NCBI RefSeq assembly: GCF_001544755.2
Contig: NZ_FCOF02000009.1
Coordinates: 124,001-188,000 of the forward strand
Origin: Caballeronia catudaia
GTDB lineage: Bacteria > Pseudomonadota > Gammaproteobacteria > Burkholderiales > Burkholderiaceae
DNA length: 64,000 bases
Direction: 5' to 3'
The first letter of the stretch is position 1; every line of letters starts with the position of its first letter. The position numbers were made by a program, and so were the translations under genes. Positions 54,201 to 63,926 of this stretch are shown in pieces. The notes beneath the pieces were generated by a model that made no database searches, was not told where the DNA came from, and saw only the letters and a list, made by a program, of their open reading frames with translations.

Positions 54201-54811
54201 TGCGACGTTTCGTGCGCCAGAAGATCGGCGAACTGAAGGAAGGGCGCGACAAGCTGGTCGCGGGCGTGATCTCCGCGATGCGCACGCAGATGACGCAGCG
54301 CGGCAAGATGCTGATCGTCAATCTCGACGACGGCAGCGGCCAGTGCGAAGTCACCGTTTTCAACGAGCAGTTCGAAGCGAACAAGGCGCTCTTCAAGGAA
54401 GACGAGCTGCTCGTCGTCCAGGGGCAGGCGCGCAACGATGCGTTCACGGGCGGCATCCGCTTCACCGTCGATACGGCGATGGATCTGGAACGCGCGCGCA
54501 GCCGTTATGCGCAGTCCGTGAAGGTCGAGATGAACGGCAACGCCGACGCCTTGCGTCTGCGCCGCGTGCTCGAAGCGCATGCCGCGGGCGCCGAGGCGCC
54601 CGCGCCTGTTGCGCCGCCCGCTCGCGATAACGGCCGTTCGCGTCAGAGCACGCCGATTCCGAACGGGCTGAACGTGAGCGTCGTCTATCGCAGCGAGCAC
54701 GCGCAAGGCGAAGTGCGTCTCGGCGATGCGTGGCGCGTCAAGCCGACCGACGAACTCATCACGGCGCTGCGCGGCGAATTCGCGGGCAGCGCGATCGAAA
54801 TCGTTTATTGA
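51296..54811 (+). CDS. dnaE: DNA polymerase III subunit alpha
   Basis: The replicative polymerase subunit, 1171 residues. Order: PHP domain from residue 1 (FVHLRVHSEFSIADGIV), palm with GRGSGAGSLVAYALGITDLDPL and the catalytic Asp residues in PDFDIDF (about 403-407), fingers (FDFLGLTTLTILD, GRMQGMLK-type region), the beta-binding and helix-hairpin-helix part, and the C-terminal OB fold (LIVNLDDGSGQCEVTVF). The ATG at 51296 starts the PHP domain; the longer frame is non-conserved. It is divergent from trhO and convergent with a glycosyltransferase gene whose stop is 13 bp away. Confidence 0.97.
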   Translation: MSDPRFVHLRVHSEFSIADGIVRLDDVVKAAAQDGQGALALTDLGNAFGLVRFYKEARGNGVKPIAGCDVWITNPDDRDKPSRLLLLVRNTQGYLNLCELLSRAWLTNQYRGGAEVLVEWLESGLAEGLLALSGAQAGDIGMALAAGNAASAERHAARWAKLFPNAFYIELQRAGQPGEQTYIQEAVTLAAKLRLPVVATHPMQFMTPDDFTAHEARVCISEGDILANPRRQKRFTQEQYFRTQDEMCTLFADIPSALANTVEIAKRCNLTLELGKPKLPLFPTPDGLSLDDYLVQLSKEGLEVRLQQLYPDAAERDAQRDTYYARLDFECGTIIKMGFPGYFLIVADFIMWAKNNGVPVGPGRGSGAGSLVAYALGITDLDPLRYNLLFERFLNPERVSMPDFDIDFCQEGRDRVIQYVKGKYGADAVSQIATFGTMAAKAAVRDIGRVLDLGYMFTDGVAKLIPFKPGKHVTIADAMKEEPTLQERFDSEDEVHQLLELAQRVEGLTRNVGMHAGGVLIAPGKLTDFCPLYTQGEDGGVVSQYDKDDVEAVGLVKFDFLGLTTLTILDWAERYIRRLDPSKKDWNLAQVPLDDPASFQILKKANTVAVFQLESRGMQGMLKDAQPDRFEDIIALVALYRPGPMDLIPSFCARKHGREIVEYPDPRVEPVLKETYGIMVYQEQVMQMAQIIGGYSLGGADLLRRAMGKKKPEEMAKHREIFAEGAAKNGLTRAKADETFDLMEKFAGYGFNKSHAAAYALLAYYTAWLKAHHPAEFMAANMSLAMDDTDKVKILFEDCATNGLAVLPPDINQSAYRFEPVGEADGKRSKTIRYGLGAVKGSGQNAIEEILRAREDGKFTDLFDFCERIDRRVVNRRTVEALIRSGAFDSMHANRAQLLASVPMAMEAADQAAANAMQAGLFDMGDAPLAKHEYVDEAMWSDKKRLQEEKTALGFYLSGHLFDAYKGEVRRFVRQKIGELKEGRDKLVAGVISAMRTQMTQRGKMLIVNLDDGSGQCEVTVFNEQFEANKALFKEDELLVVQGQARNDAFTGGIRFTVDTAMDLERARSRYAQSVKVEMNGNADALRLRRVLEAHAAGAEAPAPVAPPARDNGRSRQSTPIPNGLNVSVVYRSEHAQGEVRLGDAWRVKPTDELITALRGEFAGSAIEIVY

Positions 54812-54824
54812 TTCGAGTCTCGGC

Positions 54825-55586
54825 TTAACGGGGTTGGTCGAGATGCGCCAGCTTCAGGAACCGGTAGTACACCGTCTGTGCATTGAACACGGCGATCAGG
54901 AAGCCCGAACGCCCGTCGAGAAAGCCGCGCCGGAGAATGTAGGTTCTCGTGAAGGCCCACAGTCCACGCGTGATCGCGATGCTCAGGCTTCCTCGCTTTC
55001 CCGCGGCATGGCGTTGTAGCGCGCCCGCCGTGGAGTACGCATCCAGCTTGCGCAATACGGTTTCGAAGTCTTCGTACGAGTAGTGCATCAGCTTGCCTTG
55101 CAGGCGCTGGACGGGCGTGTCGGCCGAAACCATCAGGCGCTCGTGCACGAGGTCGTCCGAGAAACGTGCCGCCGAGCGCTTGAAGAGCCGCGGAATCCAG
55201 TCCGGATACCAGCCGCTGTGGCGGATCCACTCGCCGCAAAAGCTCGACAGGCGATCCACCGCATACACGTCGGCCACGGGTGTGGCGATTGCGGCCCGTA
55301 TCGCAGCGGCGAGTTCCGGCGTGACGACCTCGTCCGCATCGATGGAGAGAATCCAGTCGGTCGAGAGCGCGTCGAGCGCCCGGTTCTTCTGTGGACCGAA
55401 GCCAGGCCAGTCACGCTCGATGCGCACGCGGGCACCATGCGCCCGCGCGATCTCCACGGTTGCGTCGGTGCTGCCGCCATCGATCACCACGATTTCATCG
55501 GCGAAAGAAACGGATGTCAGGCATTGCGCGAGCCGCGCGGCCGCGTTGTACGTGATGAGAGCGATGCCGAGTGTGGGATGCGTCAT
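54825..55586 (-). CDS. Family 2 glycosyltransferase (LPS core, WaaE/KdtX-like)
   Basis: A 253-residue GT2 enzyme with GT-A fold. GIALITYNAAARLAQCLTSVSFADEIVVIDGGSTDAT at the N-terminus binds the nucleotide sugar, LSIDADEVVTPEL carries the DXD-type metal site, and WIPRLFKRSAARFSDDLVHER is typical of WaaE/KdtX-like LPS core transferases. There is no membrane helix; the basic C-terminus may sit on the inner membrane. The ATG at 55586 is the conserved start. It is divergent from msbA, so the whole block reads as an LPS locus. Confidence 0.88.
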   Translation of the reverse strand: MTHPTLGIALITYNAAARLAQCLTSVSFADEIVVIDGGSTDATVEIARAHGARVRIERDWPGFGPQKNRALDALSTDWILSIDADEVVTPELAAAIRAAIATPVADVYAVDRLSSFCGEWIRHSGWYPDWIPRLFKRSAARFSDDLVHERLMVSADTPVQRLQGKLMHYSYEDFETVLRKLDAYSTAGALQRHAAGKRGSLSIAITRGLWAFTRTYILRRGFLDGRSGFLIAVFNAQTVYYRFLKLAHLDQPR

Positions 55587-55811
55587 GTCGTCGGGAGAAA
55601 ATCGGGTGCGCGCCGGATAAACGTTGACGCGTATTCTAAGACCATCGGTCGCCGGAGCCCGCAGTTCCGCAAGCCGACGCGGATCCATTCTGAGCGCCGC
55701 CTGCACGTCGGTTTAAAATGACGGAAATTGTGACGCCCGGCCAGAAGGCGTTCGGCATGACCTTCCGCCCGGCCGCGTCTTGCGCGCGGGGCATCGCATG
55801 TAGAGGATGAT

Positions 55812-57596
55812 TTGACCGAGAAGCAGACGCTGAGAAAAACCATAGGTGGCGGCGAGCATACATCGTCCACGGCCGTCGTCAGGCGGTTGTGGCCCTACGT
55901 CCGGCCGTTGATGAGCATCGTGCTGCTCGGCCTCGTCGCCATGGGTTTCGTCGCCGCGAGTGAAGCGGGCATCCCGATGTTGCTCAAGCCCTTGCTCGAT
56001 CACGGCTTCGGGACGAACGGGAGCGAGAAGGCGAAATGGGTGGTGCCCGTGGCGGTGATCGGGCTTGCGCTCGTGAGAGGGTCCGCGCAGTACGCTTCAG
56101 GCTATCTGCTTTCCTATGTGTCGAACAAAATCTTGCTGCAACTGCGGCTCAAGATGTTCGATCGCATGCTTCACGCGGGTGCAGGTTTCTTCCAGCGCGA
56201 GACGGCGAGCACGGTCATCAACGCGATCGTCTTCGAAGTCAATCAGGTTCTGCAGATTTTGTCCGGCGTGGTCGTGACGCTCGTGCGCGACTCGCTGACG
56301 GTCGTCTTCCTGCTCGGTTACCTCTTCATTCTCAACTGGCGCCTCACGCTGATCGTCGCGCTGATCCTGCCTGCCATCGGCTGGCTGGTTTCGAAGATCA
56401 ACCGCCGCCTGCGCCGTCTGAACCGGGAGCATCAGATGCTCACCAACGATCTCTCGTATATCGTCGAAGAGACCGTGGGCGGCTATAAGGTCGTGAAGGT
56501 GCATAACGGCGAGTCGTACGAAACCGGGCGTTTCACGGAGATGAGCAACCGCCTGCGTGGCTACTCCATGCGCATGCAGGTCTCGGGCGGACTGGCGCAA
56601 CCGTTGACGCAATTCCTGGCGTCCATCGCGCTCGCCATCGTGATCACCATCGCCGTGCTGCAATCAGCGAGCGATCAGACGACGGTCGGCGGCTTCGTCG
56701 CGTTCGTGACATCGATGTTGCTCGTGATCTCGCCGCTCAAGCATCTGATCGACGTCAATCAGCCGCTTCAGCGCGGCGTGACCGCGGCCGAGCTGATCTT
56801 CGGCCTCATCGACGAGCCGCCGGAGCACGCGGGCGGCGGGCGTCGTCTCGAACGCGCTCAGGGCAGCGTCGAATTCCGCGACGTGTCGTTCAACTATGGC
56901 TCGCGAGAGCGCATCACGCTGGATCGCGTGTCGTTCAAGATCGCGCCCGGCGAGATGGTCGCGCTGGCAGGGCCGTCGGGGAGCGGCAAGACCACGCTGG
57001 CGAATCTGCTGCCGCGCTTTTTCGATCCCGCCGAGGGCGAAGTGCTGGTCGATGGCGTCCCGTTGCCCGAACTCGCGGTGCATGACCTGCGCGCGCAGAT
57101 CGCGATGGTCAGCCAGGACGTCGTGCTGTTCAACGACACCATCGCGGCAAATGTTGCGTATGGTACGATCCCGGACCGCGAAAAGGTGCTTGCCGCGCTT
57201 GCCGCAGCTAATCTCGCAGACGTCGTCGCGTCACTGCCGCAGGGTATCGACACGCTTGTCGGCGGGAACGGAATGCGTTTGTCGGGCGGGCAGCGCCAGC
57301 GTCTTGCGATCGCACGCGCCATCTACAAGGACGCACCGATTCTCGTGCTCGATGAAGCGACTTCGGCGCTGGACTCGGAATCGGAGCGGCATGTGCAGTC
57401 GGCGCTGGAAACGCTGATGAAAGGCCGCACGACGCTCGTCATCGCGCACCGGCTGTCGACCATCGAACGTGCCGACCGGATCGTCGTTCTGGATGGCGGC
57501 AAGATCATCGAGCAAGGCAGCCACGCAGAGCTGTTGCAACTGGGCGGGCTCTACGCCCATCTGCATCGCATTCAATATCAGCAGCAGGCGGCTTGA
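55812..57596 (+). CDS. msbA: Lipid A flippase MsbA, TTG start
   Basis: A 594-residue homodimeric ABC exporter that flips lipid A-core across the inner membrane. The N-terminal domain has six helices (about 25-315). The C-terminal ATPase has Walker [10 protein letters not shown] near 388, signature [14 protein letters not shown], Walker [15 protein letters not shown] and the switch His in VIAHRLSTI. The frame starts with TTG at 55812, preceded by an AGAGGA ribosome-binding site; the nearby ATG at 55807 is followed at once by a stop in another frame. No other start upstream keeps the frame. Confidence 0.94.
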   Translation: MTEKQTLRKTIGGGEHTSSTAVVRRLWPYVRPLMSIVLLGLVAMGFVAASEAGIPMLLKPLLDHGFGTNGSEKAKWVVPVAVIGLALVRGSAQYASGYLLSYVSNKILLQLRLKMFDRMLHAGAGFFQRETASTVINAIVFEVNQVLQILSGVVVTLVRDSLTVVFLLGYLFILNWRLTLIVALILPAIGWLVSKINRRLRRLNREHQMLTNDLSYIVEETVGGYKVVKVHNGESYETGRFTEMSNRLRGYSMRMQVSGGLAQPLTQFLASIALAIVITIAVLQSASDQTTVGGFVAFVTSMLLVISPLKHLIDVNQPLQRGVTAAELIFGLIDEPPEHAGGGRRLERAQGSVEFRDVSFNYGSRERITLDRVSFKIAPGEMVALAGPSGSGKTTLANLLPRFFDPAEGEVLVDGVPLPELAVHDLRAQIAMVSQDVVLFNDTIAANVAYGTIPDREKVLAALAAANLADVVASLPQGIDTLVGGNGMRLSGGQRQRLAIARAIYKDAPILVLDEATSALDSESERHVQSALETLMKGRTTLVIAHRLSTIERADRIVVLDGGKIIEQGSHAELLQLGGLYAHLHRIQYQQQAA

Positions 57597-57733
57597 TTCT
57601 TCGCGGTGTACTTCGTCCGCAACCGAAGCGATGGCGAACCGGCGAAAGTACAGCGAGCGTTGCGGCGTGTCTTTGGCGGTCCGTCGATTCGGCGACGATT
57701 CGTGAGCTTCAACCCGCATTACTCACCACTGCC

Positions 57734-58747
57734 ATGCCTAATGCAGCTCCGAAGCCGATGATTCATATCATCAACGGCTTCATGAATGAAAACGGTGGCA
57801 GCGAGCAGGAGGCGCTGCACCTCGCCCGGGTCCTGCGCGACAGAAGCGAGCTGACACTGTGGTCGTCCTCGTCGCGCTGTTCGCGCGATCTCGCGCATCG
57901 ATATGCGATCCGCCGCATCGGCCTTCAGCCCGGTGCGCGCCCGAACGGAGGCACCTTCGTTTTCGTGGGCGCGCACTGGCGCCATACAGTGTGGCCATAT
58001 CTCGTGCGGGCGCCGCGGCGGCTGATCTACGTCTTCAATACGTTTCATCCGAAGATCCTCTCGCTGACGGCGGCGCACCCCGTCATGCTTCGGTGGCCGC
58101 GGACGGAATATGTGGCGATATCCGAATTCCAGCGGCGCGCGCTCGGCGTCGAGTGCGAAGTGCAGCCGTCTCCCATCGACATCGCACGTTTCTCGCCTTC
58201 GCCCGATCCGCGCCCGGACAACGTTCGGCCGGCGATCGGACGGCTGAGCCGCGATACCGTCGACAAGCACGATATCGACGATATCGCGCTGTATCGGGCG
58301 TGGGCCGCCGACGGGGCGGAAGTCAGGCTGCAGGGCGCCACCCGTTTTTCCGCTGCCTCGGGTGACGCGCTTGCCGCCGTGCCCCGAATTCAGATACTGG
58401 CCGAGGGCGCGGTTCCAACCGTGACCTTCTTGCGCGGCCTCGATATCTTTTATTATCGGACTGGCGCACACGTCGAGACGTTCGGGCGCGTCGTCCTCGA
58501 AGCGATGGCTTGTGGGCTGCCGGTCGTGTGTCACCGGCGCGGCGGTTATGCCGACTGGATTCGGCACGGCGAGAACGGTTTCCTTTTCGATCGCACTGAA
58601 GAGGCCGATCGCCTGGTACGCACGCTCCTCGCGAATGCCGACTTGCGCGAATCCATTGGCGCGCGCGCGCGCGCGACGGTGGAGACGATATATTCGGCCA
58701 AAGCGGTCGGGGAGCGTGCCGATTTCTATCTGCGCGGCCCGCGCTGA
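57734..58747 (+). CDS. Family 4 glycosyltransferase (LPS core)
   Basis: A 337-residue GT-B enzyme. The N-terminal HIINGFMNENGGSEQEALHLARVL resembles the acceptor domain of group 1 transferases; the C-terminal donor site reads HVETFGRVVLEAMACGLPVVCHRRGGYADWIRHGENGFLF with the EX7E motif (E...LEAMACG). The ATG at 57734 gives this N-terminus; the frame upstream to 57593 overlaps the end of msbA. It lies 137 bp after msbA and 61 bp before the O-antigen ligase gene, so it fits a core-oligosaccharide transferase. The sugar and linkage are unknown. Confidence 0.87.
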   Translation: MPNAAPKPMIHIINGFMNENGGSEQEALHLARVLRDRSELTLWSSSSRCSRDLAHRYAIRRIGLQPGARPNGGTFVFVGAHWRHTVWPYLVRAPRRLIYVFNTFHPKILSLTAAHPVMLRWPRTEYVAISEFQRRALGVECEVQPSPIDIARFSPSPDPRPDNVRPAIGRLSRDTVDKHDIDDIALYRAWAADGAEVRLQGATRFSAASGDALAAVPRIQILAEGAVPTVTFLRGLDIFYYRTGAHVETFGRVVLEAMACGLPVVCHRRGGYADWIRHGENGFLFDRTEEADRLVRTLLANADLRESIGARARATVETIYSAKAVGERADFYLRGPR

Positions 58748-58808
58748 AAAACACGTCCTGAACGCGCGTCAAGGCGCTTGATCCGAAACGGGGTAGTAGA
58801 ACAAAACA

Positions 58809-60107
58809 ATGCAAGTCACACAAATCTCAAGACTGGGCCGGTCCGGCACCGAGTCCTATCAGTTGTTTCTGGCGCGTTGGTTCGCGTTGCTTACGCTGGC
58901 GCTGGTCCCCATTTCGACGGCGGGCGTGAACGTCGGTTCGGCCGCATTCGCCCTGTTCGCATTGACTTCGCCCGAGGTATGGCGGCGCGCGAGGTCGTCG
59001 CTGACGGGGTCGTCGGGCGCGACTGCTGCTCTGGCGCTGTTCATCGTGTTGAGCCTGAGCCTGGCTTACAGTGCCGCGGGATACGCAGAGGGATTCGACT
59101 TTCTGATGAAGTATCGGAAACTGCTGTTCATCCCGCTCCTGGTGCTCGTTTTCGCGGACGATGCAGGGAGGATCTGGGCGCGCAGGGCGGTCTGGAGCCT
59201 GTTCGCCACGCTCGTACTATCGATGGTGCTGGCGTACACGAATAACTTCGGGTGGACTGCATTCGGACCGATGCATGCGGAGGACCCGGTCAGGCGGCCC
59301 TGGGTATTCAAGGACCACATCTCGGGCGGCTTGATGATGGCGTTCCTCGTCTGCCTGTCCTTTGCGCTCGCGAAGGCGGCGAGCGGGTGGCGAAGCAAGG
59401 CGCTGTATCTCGTGGCGCTTCTCGCGCTGATCAACGTGCTGTTCGTGCTCCAGGGGCGCACCGGGCAGGTGGTGGCGATCGCGTATGTCGCGATCTATCT
59501 GGTCGTGCAGGCAGCGCGGTTCCGTCGATACGACAAGCGCTCGCGCGTGCTCGCGAGCGTGGGCGTCGCGGCGGTGTGTGTTTGCATCGCGGCTTTCGTG
59601 CTCTACGCGAAAGACCGGCGGCTCGCGGACACGGCGCAGGAAGTCTCGCAGTTCGAGACGCAAAACAAGAATACGTCGATGGGTGTGCGCATCCTGTTCT
59701 ACCGTCGCAGCCTCGAGTTGATGGCCCATCGACCGATTGCCGGCTACGGCGTTGGAAGTGTGCGCACGGAGTTTGAGCGCCTCGCAAGCACGCAGACCGG
59801 CGGGCATGCGGCGATGGCGGGCAATCCGCACAACGAGTTCTTTTTGATGGGCGTGCAGCTCGGACTCATCGGCGTGGCGCTGTTCGTGTGGTTCCTGATC
59901 GCGATCGGACGGGAGTGCCGGCGGCTGGCGGAGCCTGCGAAGCTGATCGCGAGCGGCTACCTTTTCGCGTTCGTCCTCGGTTGCCTCGCGAACTCTCTGC
60001 TGCTGAACTTCACGGAAGGCAATCTCTTCGTGTTCCTCATCGGCATACTGATCGGCACGGCGCCCGGAAGAGGGCGCGATCCGCAAGCGGCGCAAGCGCG
60101 AAACTGA
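58809..60107 (+). CDS. O-antigen ligase family protein (WaaL-like)
   Basis: A 432-residue polytopic inner-membrane protein with about 11-12 helices and a large periplasmic loop (about 260-340). In that loop MGVRILFYRRSLELMAHRPIAGYGVGSVRTEF and GNPHNEFFLMGVQLGLIG match the Wzy_C/WaaL ligase signature, including the Arg and His residues considered essential. It joins O-antigen, or another lipid-linked glycan, to the lipid A-core. No Shine-Dalgarno sequence better than GGGG is seen. It ends the rightward LPS block and is convergent with rng. Confidence 0.9.
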   Translation: MQVTQISRLGRSGTESYQLFLARWFALLTLALVPISTAGVNVGSAAFALFALTSPEVWRRARSSLTGSSGATAALALFIVLSLSLAYSAAGYAEGFDFLMKYRKLLFIPLLVLVFADDAGRIWARRAVWSLFATLVLSMVLAYTNNFGWTAFGPMHAEDPVRRPWVFKDHISGGLMMAFLVCLSFALAKAASGWRSKALYLVALLALINVLFVLQGRTGQVVAIAYVAIYLVVQAARFRRYDKRSRVLASVGVAAVCVCIAAFVLYAKDRRLADTAQEVSQFETQNKNTSMGVRILFYRRSLELMAHRPIAGYGVGSVRTEFERLASTQTGGHAAMAGNPHNEFFLMGVQLGLIGVALFVWFLIAIGRECRRLAEPAKLIASGYLFAFVLGCLANSLLLNFTEGNLFVFLIGILIGTAPGRGRDPQAAQARN

Positions 60108-60131
60108 CGATCGTTGCGGGCCGCGTCGGTT

Positions 60132-61601
60132 TTACATCAGCACGATGTCGTACTGCTCCTGACTGAGATTCGACTCGACCTGCAACGAAACCGGCTTTCC
60201 GATGAAGTCCATCAACATCGCCAGATGCTGCGATTCTTCCTCAAGGAACAGGTCGATGACCTGTTGCGAAGCCACCACGCGAAACTCACGCGGATTGAAC
60301 TGCCGCGACTCGCGCATGATTTCGCGCAGCACGTCGTAGCACACGGTGCGCGGCGTCTTGACCTGCCCCTTGCCCTGACACGTCGGGCAAGCCTCGCACA
60401 GCACGTGGGCGAGTGACTCGCGCGTGCGCTTCCTCGTCATCTCGACGAGCCCGAGCTGCGAGAAGCCATTGACGGTCACGCGTGTGCGATCGCGCGACAG
60501 CGCCTTTTTCAGCTCTCCCAGCACCTGATCCCGATGCTCGACATTCTCCATGTCGATGAAATCGATGATGATGATCCCGCCGAGATTCCTCAGCCGCAAT
60601 TGCCGCGCGATCGTATGCGCCGCTTCGAGGTTGGTCTTGAAGATCGTGTCGTCGAAATTGCGCGCGCCGACGTAACCGCCCGTGTTGACGTCGATGGTCG
60701 TCATCGCTTCGGTCTGATCGATCATCAGATAGCCGCCCGACTTGAGATCCACGCGCCGTGACAGCGCACGCTGAATCTCCGTCTCGATGTTGTACAGATC
60801 GAAGAGCGGCCGCTCGCCCGTGTAGTGATGCAGCCGTGAAGCCACCGCCGGCGTGAACTCCGCCGCGAAGTCCGCGAGCATCTGATACGTCTCGCGCGAA
60901 TCGACCTGAATGCGCGTGGTCTCGTCGTTGACGAAGTCGCGCAGCACGCGTTGCGCGAGGTTGAGGTCCTGATAGAGCAGGGTGGTCGGCGGCACGCGCT
61001 GCGCTTGCGCGACGATCGTCGCCCACGTCTTGCGCAGATACGCGACATCGGCCGCGAGCTCTTCGCTCGTCGCGTCTTCGGCGATGGTCCGCACGATATA
61101 GCCGCCTTTCTCATCGGCGGGCAACACGGCTGTCAGACGTGCGCGCACGGCTTCGCGCTCGGCTTCGCTTTCGATCTTCTGCGAGATACCGATGTGCGGC
61201 TCCTGCGGCAGATACACGAGCGTGCGCCCCGCGATGCTCACCTGCGTCGATAGCCGCGCGCCCTTCGTGCCGATCGGGTCCTTCACGACCTGCACCATCA
61301 GCGATTGCCCTTCGAAGACGATCTTCTCGATGGGCACATGCGGCGTCGAATTGTGCGGCTCGCCCGCGATGCGCGGATGCCAGATATCGGCGACATGGAG
61401 AAACGCCGCGCGTTCGAGACCGATGTCGATGAACGCGGACTGCATGCCCGGCAGCACGCGCACGACCTTGCCGAGATAGACATTGCCGACGCGTCCGCGC
61501 GACAGCGTGCGTTCGACGTGAAGCTCCTGAACGGCGCCTTGCTGAACCTGTGCGACACGGGTTTCCTGCGGTGTGACGTTGATCAGGATTTCTTCGTTCA
61601 T
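60132..61601 (-). CDS. rng: Ribonuclease G
   Basis: RNase G is a single-strand-specific endonuclease that processes 16S rRNA 5' ends and decays mRNAs. The 489-residue protein has the S1 RNA-binding domain (about 38-125, GNVYLGKVVRVLPGMQSAFIDIG), the 5'-sensor and RNase-H-like part with catalytic Asp in TTIDVNTGGYVG (about 300) and IIIIDFIDM (about 345), and the zinc-link Cys pair CPTCQGKG. There is no long C-terminal scaffold as in RNase E. The ATG at 61601 is the family start. It is the last gene of the hemF-nadD-rsfS-rlmH-maf-rng run. Confidence 0.95.
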   Translation of the reverse strand: MNEEILINVTPQETRVAQVQQGAVQELHVERTLSRGRVGNVYLGKVVRVLPGMQSAFIDIGLERAAFLHVADIWHPRIAGEPHNSTPHVPIEKIVFEGQSLMVQVVKDPIGTKGARLSTQVSIAGRTLVYLPQEPHIGISQKIESEAEREAVRARLTAVLPADEKGGYIVRTIAEDATSEELAADVAYLRKTWATIVAQAQRVPPTTLLYQDLNLAQRVLRDFVNDETTRIQVDSRETYQMLADFAAEFTPAVASRLHHYTGERPLFDLYNIETEIQRALSRRVDLKSGGYLMIDQTEAMTTIDVNTGGYVGARNFDDTIFKTNLEAAHTIARQLRLRNLGGIIIIDFIDMENVEHRDQVLGELKKALSRDRTRVTVNGFSQLGLVEMTRKRTRESLAHVLCEACPTCQGKGQVKTPRTVCYDVLREIMRESRQFNPREFRVVASQQVIDLFLEEESQHLAMLMDFIGKPVSLQVESNLSQEQYDIVLM

Positions 61602-61608
61602 GGCCTGT

Positions 61609-62220
61609 TTAGAATTCGACGCGCGCCACGCGCAAGAGTGCTGCGGTTTCGAAAAGGGGCAGACCCATGATACCCGAATAGGATCCGTCGATTCGCTCGA
61701 TGAACTCGGCCGCGCGGCCCTGTATGCCGTACGCGCCCGCCTTGCCGAGCGGCTCGCCCGACGCCGCATAGCGTTGCAGCGCAGCACGATCGGCTTTCGC
61801 GAAACGCACTTGTGAGCGGGAAAGAACGGGATCGAGCGCCGCGCCTTCGCCATCGACCACGGCGACGGCCGTCAGCACTTCATGCTCGCGGCCCACGAGT
61901 CGTTCGAGCATCGCGACCGCGTCTTCTTCGTGCAGCGGTTTGCCGAGGATCAATCCGTCGATGGTCACGGTCGTATCGGCGACGAGAATCGGCGCGGGCG
62001 CATGGCTGCCTGCGATGAGCCGCGCGCGCGCCGCATGCGCCTTCAGCGCGCACACGCGCACGACATACGCATCGGCGGCTTCGTCGGGCAACGCGTCTTC
62101 GAGTGCTTCGGCGTCTTCATCGGGACGGGGCAGAAGGAGCTCGTACTTCACGCCTAGCTGACGCAGCAACTCCTGACGGCGCGGGCTTTGGGAAGCGAGA
62201 TAAACGAAGGGATGAGTCAT
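61609..62220 (-). CDS. Maf family nucleotide pyrophosphatase (dTTP/UTP-type)
   Basis: A 203-residue Maf protein (YhdE-like). The N-terminal [24 protein letters not shown] contains the Ser-Arg-Arg substrate loop, [18 protein letters not shown] the catalytic Asp, and [31 protein letters not shown] the C-terminal core. Members hydrolyse dTTP/UTP or modified nucleotides and some influence septation. The stop is 7 bp before the rng ATG. The ATG at 62220 is used; the frame to 62253 is extra. Confidence 0.93.
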   Translation of the reverse strand: MTHPFVYLASQSPRRQELLRQLGVKYELLLPRPDEDAEALEDALPDEAADAYVVRVCALKAHAARARLIAGSHAPAPILVADTTVTIDGLILGKPLHEEDAVAMLERLVGREHEVLTAVAVVDGEGAALDPVLSRSQVRFAKADRAALQRYAASGEPLGKAGAYGIQGRAAEFIERIDGSYSGIMGLPLFETAALLRVARVEF

Positions 62221-62277
62221 TGGATATTGGGATTCGAATGACACGCGCGGCATTCGAAGTCCAACGACCGCAAAGCC

Positions 62278-62748
62278 TCACGCGCGATGATAAGGATGAT
62301 TCTGCGTGATGCTCCACGCGCGGTAAAGCTGTTCGGCGAGCAGCACGCGCACCATGCCGTGCGGCAGCGTGAGGCTCGACACGCGCAGCAAGAGTTCCGC
62401 GCGCGATTTCACATCGGGATGAAGCCCGTCCGCGCCGCCGATCACGAACGCGACATCGCGCCCGTCCTGCTGCCAGCCGGGCAGGGCGTTCGCGAGTTGC
62501 ATCGTGGTCCAGTCGCGACCGCGTTCATCGAGTGCGACGACGCGCGCGTTCTTCGGCAAGGCGGCTTCGATGCGCTGCTTCTCGGCGGCCATCACGCTCT
62601 CGGCGTTGCGCCCCGACGAACGCTGCTCGGGCTTGATCTCTTTCAGCTCGATGCGCAACTCGGGCGGCATGCGCTTCGCATATTCGTCGAAGCCATTCGT
62701 GATCCAGTCGGGCATCTTGTGTCCGACGGCGAGGATGACCAGCTTCAT
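62278..62748 (-). CDS. rlmH: 23S rRNA pseudouridine1915 N3-methyltransferase
   Basis: RlmH methylates pseudouridine 1915 in helix 69 of 23S rRNA in assembled ribosomes. The 156-residue length and motifs are standard: [15 protein letters not shown] at the start, and the C-terminal SPOUT trefoil knot [47 protein letters not shown]. It lies 14 bp after the rsfS stop on the same strand, the usual pairing because both act on the 50S subunit. Confidence 0.97.
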   Translation of the reverse strand: MKLVILAVGHKMPDWITNGFDEYAKRMPPELRIELKEIKPEQRSSGRNAESVMAAEKQRIEAALPKNARVVALDERGRDWTTMQLANALPGWQQDGRDVAFVIGGADGLHPDVKSRAELLLRVSSLTLPHGMVRVLLAEQLYRAWSITQNHPYHRA

Positions 62749-62762
62749 CGAATGAAGCGGGA

Positions 62763-63215
62763 TCAGTGCTTGCGCGTGGTCTTGCGCGCGGGACGTTTGA
62801 CCGCGGGCGCGGCGTCTTCGTCGTCCTCGTCGTTATCCGCGGTGACGCGCGCGCCGCCGAACATGTTCGGCGTTTGCAGCTTCACGCGCACGGGCTTGTC
62901 GCCCCAGACTTCTTCGAGGTTGTAGTACTGGCGCAGCGCGGGCTGAAGGATATGCACGACCGCGTCGCCGCAATCGACCAGCACCCATTCGCCGATCTCT
63001 TCGCCTTCCGTGCTGATGATGTCGCCGCCCGCTTCCTTGACCTTCTCGCGCACGCTGTTGGCAAGCGCCTTGGTCTGCCGGTTCGACGTGCCGCTCGCCA
63101 CGACCACGCGGTCGAAGAGCGAAGTCAGGTGAGTCGTGTTGAACACCTTGATGTCTTGCGCCTTGACGTCTTCCAGACCGTCGATGATCGCGCGTTGAAG
63201 CTTTTGAAGTTCCAT
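62763..63215 (-). CDS. rsfS: Ribosomal silencing factor RsfS
   Basis: RsfS (DUF143, YbeB) binds protein L14 and blocks joining of ribosomal subunits in stationary phase. The 150-residue protein has the conserved core [43 protein letters not shown] and [39 protein letters not shown]-terminal acidic then Lys/Arg-rich tail of about 35 residues ([11 protein letters not shown]...) is longer than in E. coli. It lies between nadD and rlmH on one strand. Confidence 0.95.
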   Translation of the reverse strand: MELQKLQRAIIDGLEDVKAQDIKVFNTTHLTSLFDRVVVASGTSNRQTKALANSVREKVKEAGGDIISTEGEEIGEWVLVDCGDAVVHILQPALRQYYNLEEVWGDKPVRVKLQTPNMFGGARVTADNDEDDEDAAPAVKRPARKTTRKH

Positions 63216-63239
63216 GGTTACCGAGTCTTTACCGTTGAT

Positions 63240-63926
63240 TTACCGTGTCCGGTACAGGTGATGTTGAACAATATAGTCCCATACAGCCGGGGGGACCTGA
63301 GCGCGGGCTTCGGCCACGTCCGACATCGTGCTGGCTGCCTCGCGGATCGCCGTGGCGGATACGTCGAGCAGCAGCGTTGCGTCGATGAGCACGTGACCGC
63401 ATAGGCTCGCTTGCAGTGTTTCTGGCGGCGCGGCGCGTTTCGCGACTTCCGCGGCAACGACCGCCGGCAGCGTCGCGACATCGAAGCCCGGCCGTGTTTC
63501 CACGCAGATATGCGCGTAGTCGAAAAGCTCTTTCCAGCGATGCCACGAGTCGAGCTTGACGAGCTGATCCGCGCCCATCAGGAGCGAGATCGACGCCTCC
63601 GCGCCTTCGCGCTCGCGCCAGTGACCGAGCGTATCGACGGTATAAGTGTCGCCTTGCCGGTCGATCTCGTCGGTGCCAATCGTGATCGTCACGCCGTCGA
63701 TCACGACGGATTCGGCGGCCGCGCGCGTCATCGCCAGCCGATGCTCCGGCGCCGATACGCCCGCTTTCTGCCAGGGCTGACCGGCGGGCAACAGCACGAG
63801 CTCGGTCAGTCGCAGTAATTCGACAAAGCGACGCGCAAGCGCTAGATGTCCGTTGTGAATCGGATCGAAGGTGCCGCCGAAAATGCCGACGCGTTTCGTG
63901 CAAGGCACAGCGGAGTTCAAAGCCAT
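63240..63926 (-). CDS. nadD: Nicotinate-nucleotide adenylyltransferase
   Basis: NadD adenylates nicotinate mononucleotide in NAD synthesis. The 228-residue protein has the nucleotidyltransferase HxGH motif in [18 protein letters not shown], the middle [22 protein letters not shown] segment and the late SATAIREA motif (ISSTxIR equivalent). The first codons overlap the end of hemF by 10 bp, so translation is probably coupled. Its stop is 24 bp before the rsfS ATG. Confidence 0.96.
   Translation of the reverse strand: MALNSAVPCTKRVGIFGGTFDPIHNGHLALARRFVELLRLTELVLLPAGQPWQKAGVSAPEHRLAMTRAAAESVVIDGVTITIGTDEIDRQGDTYTVDTLGHWREREGAEASISLLMGADQLVKLDSWHRWKELFDYAHICVETRPGFDVATLPAVVAAEVAKRAAPPETLQASLCGHVLIDATLLLDVSATAIREAASTMSDVAEARAQVPPAVWDYIVQHHLYRTR

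Noticed and set aside
51299-54706. 1135-codon minus-strand open frame opposite dnaE
   Set aside because: Antisense artefact over a conserved essential gene.
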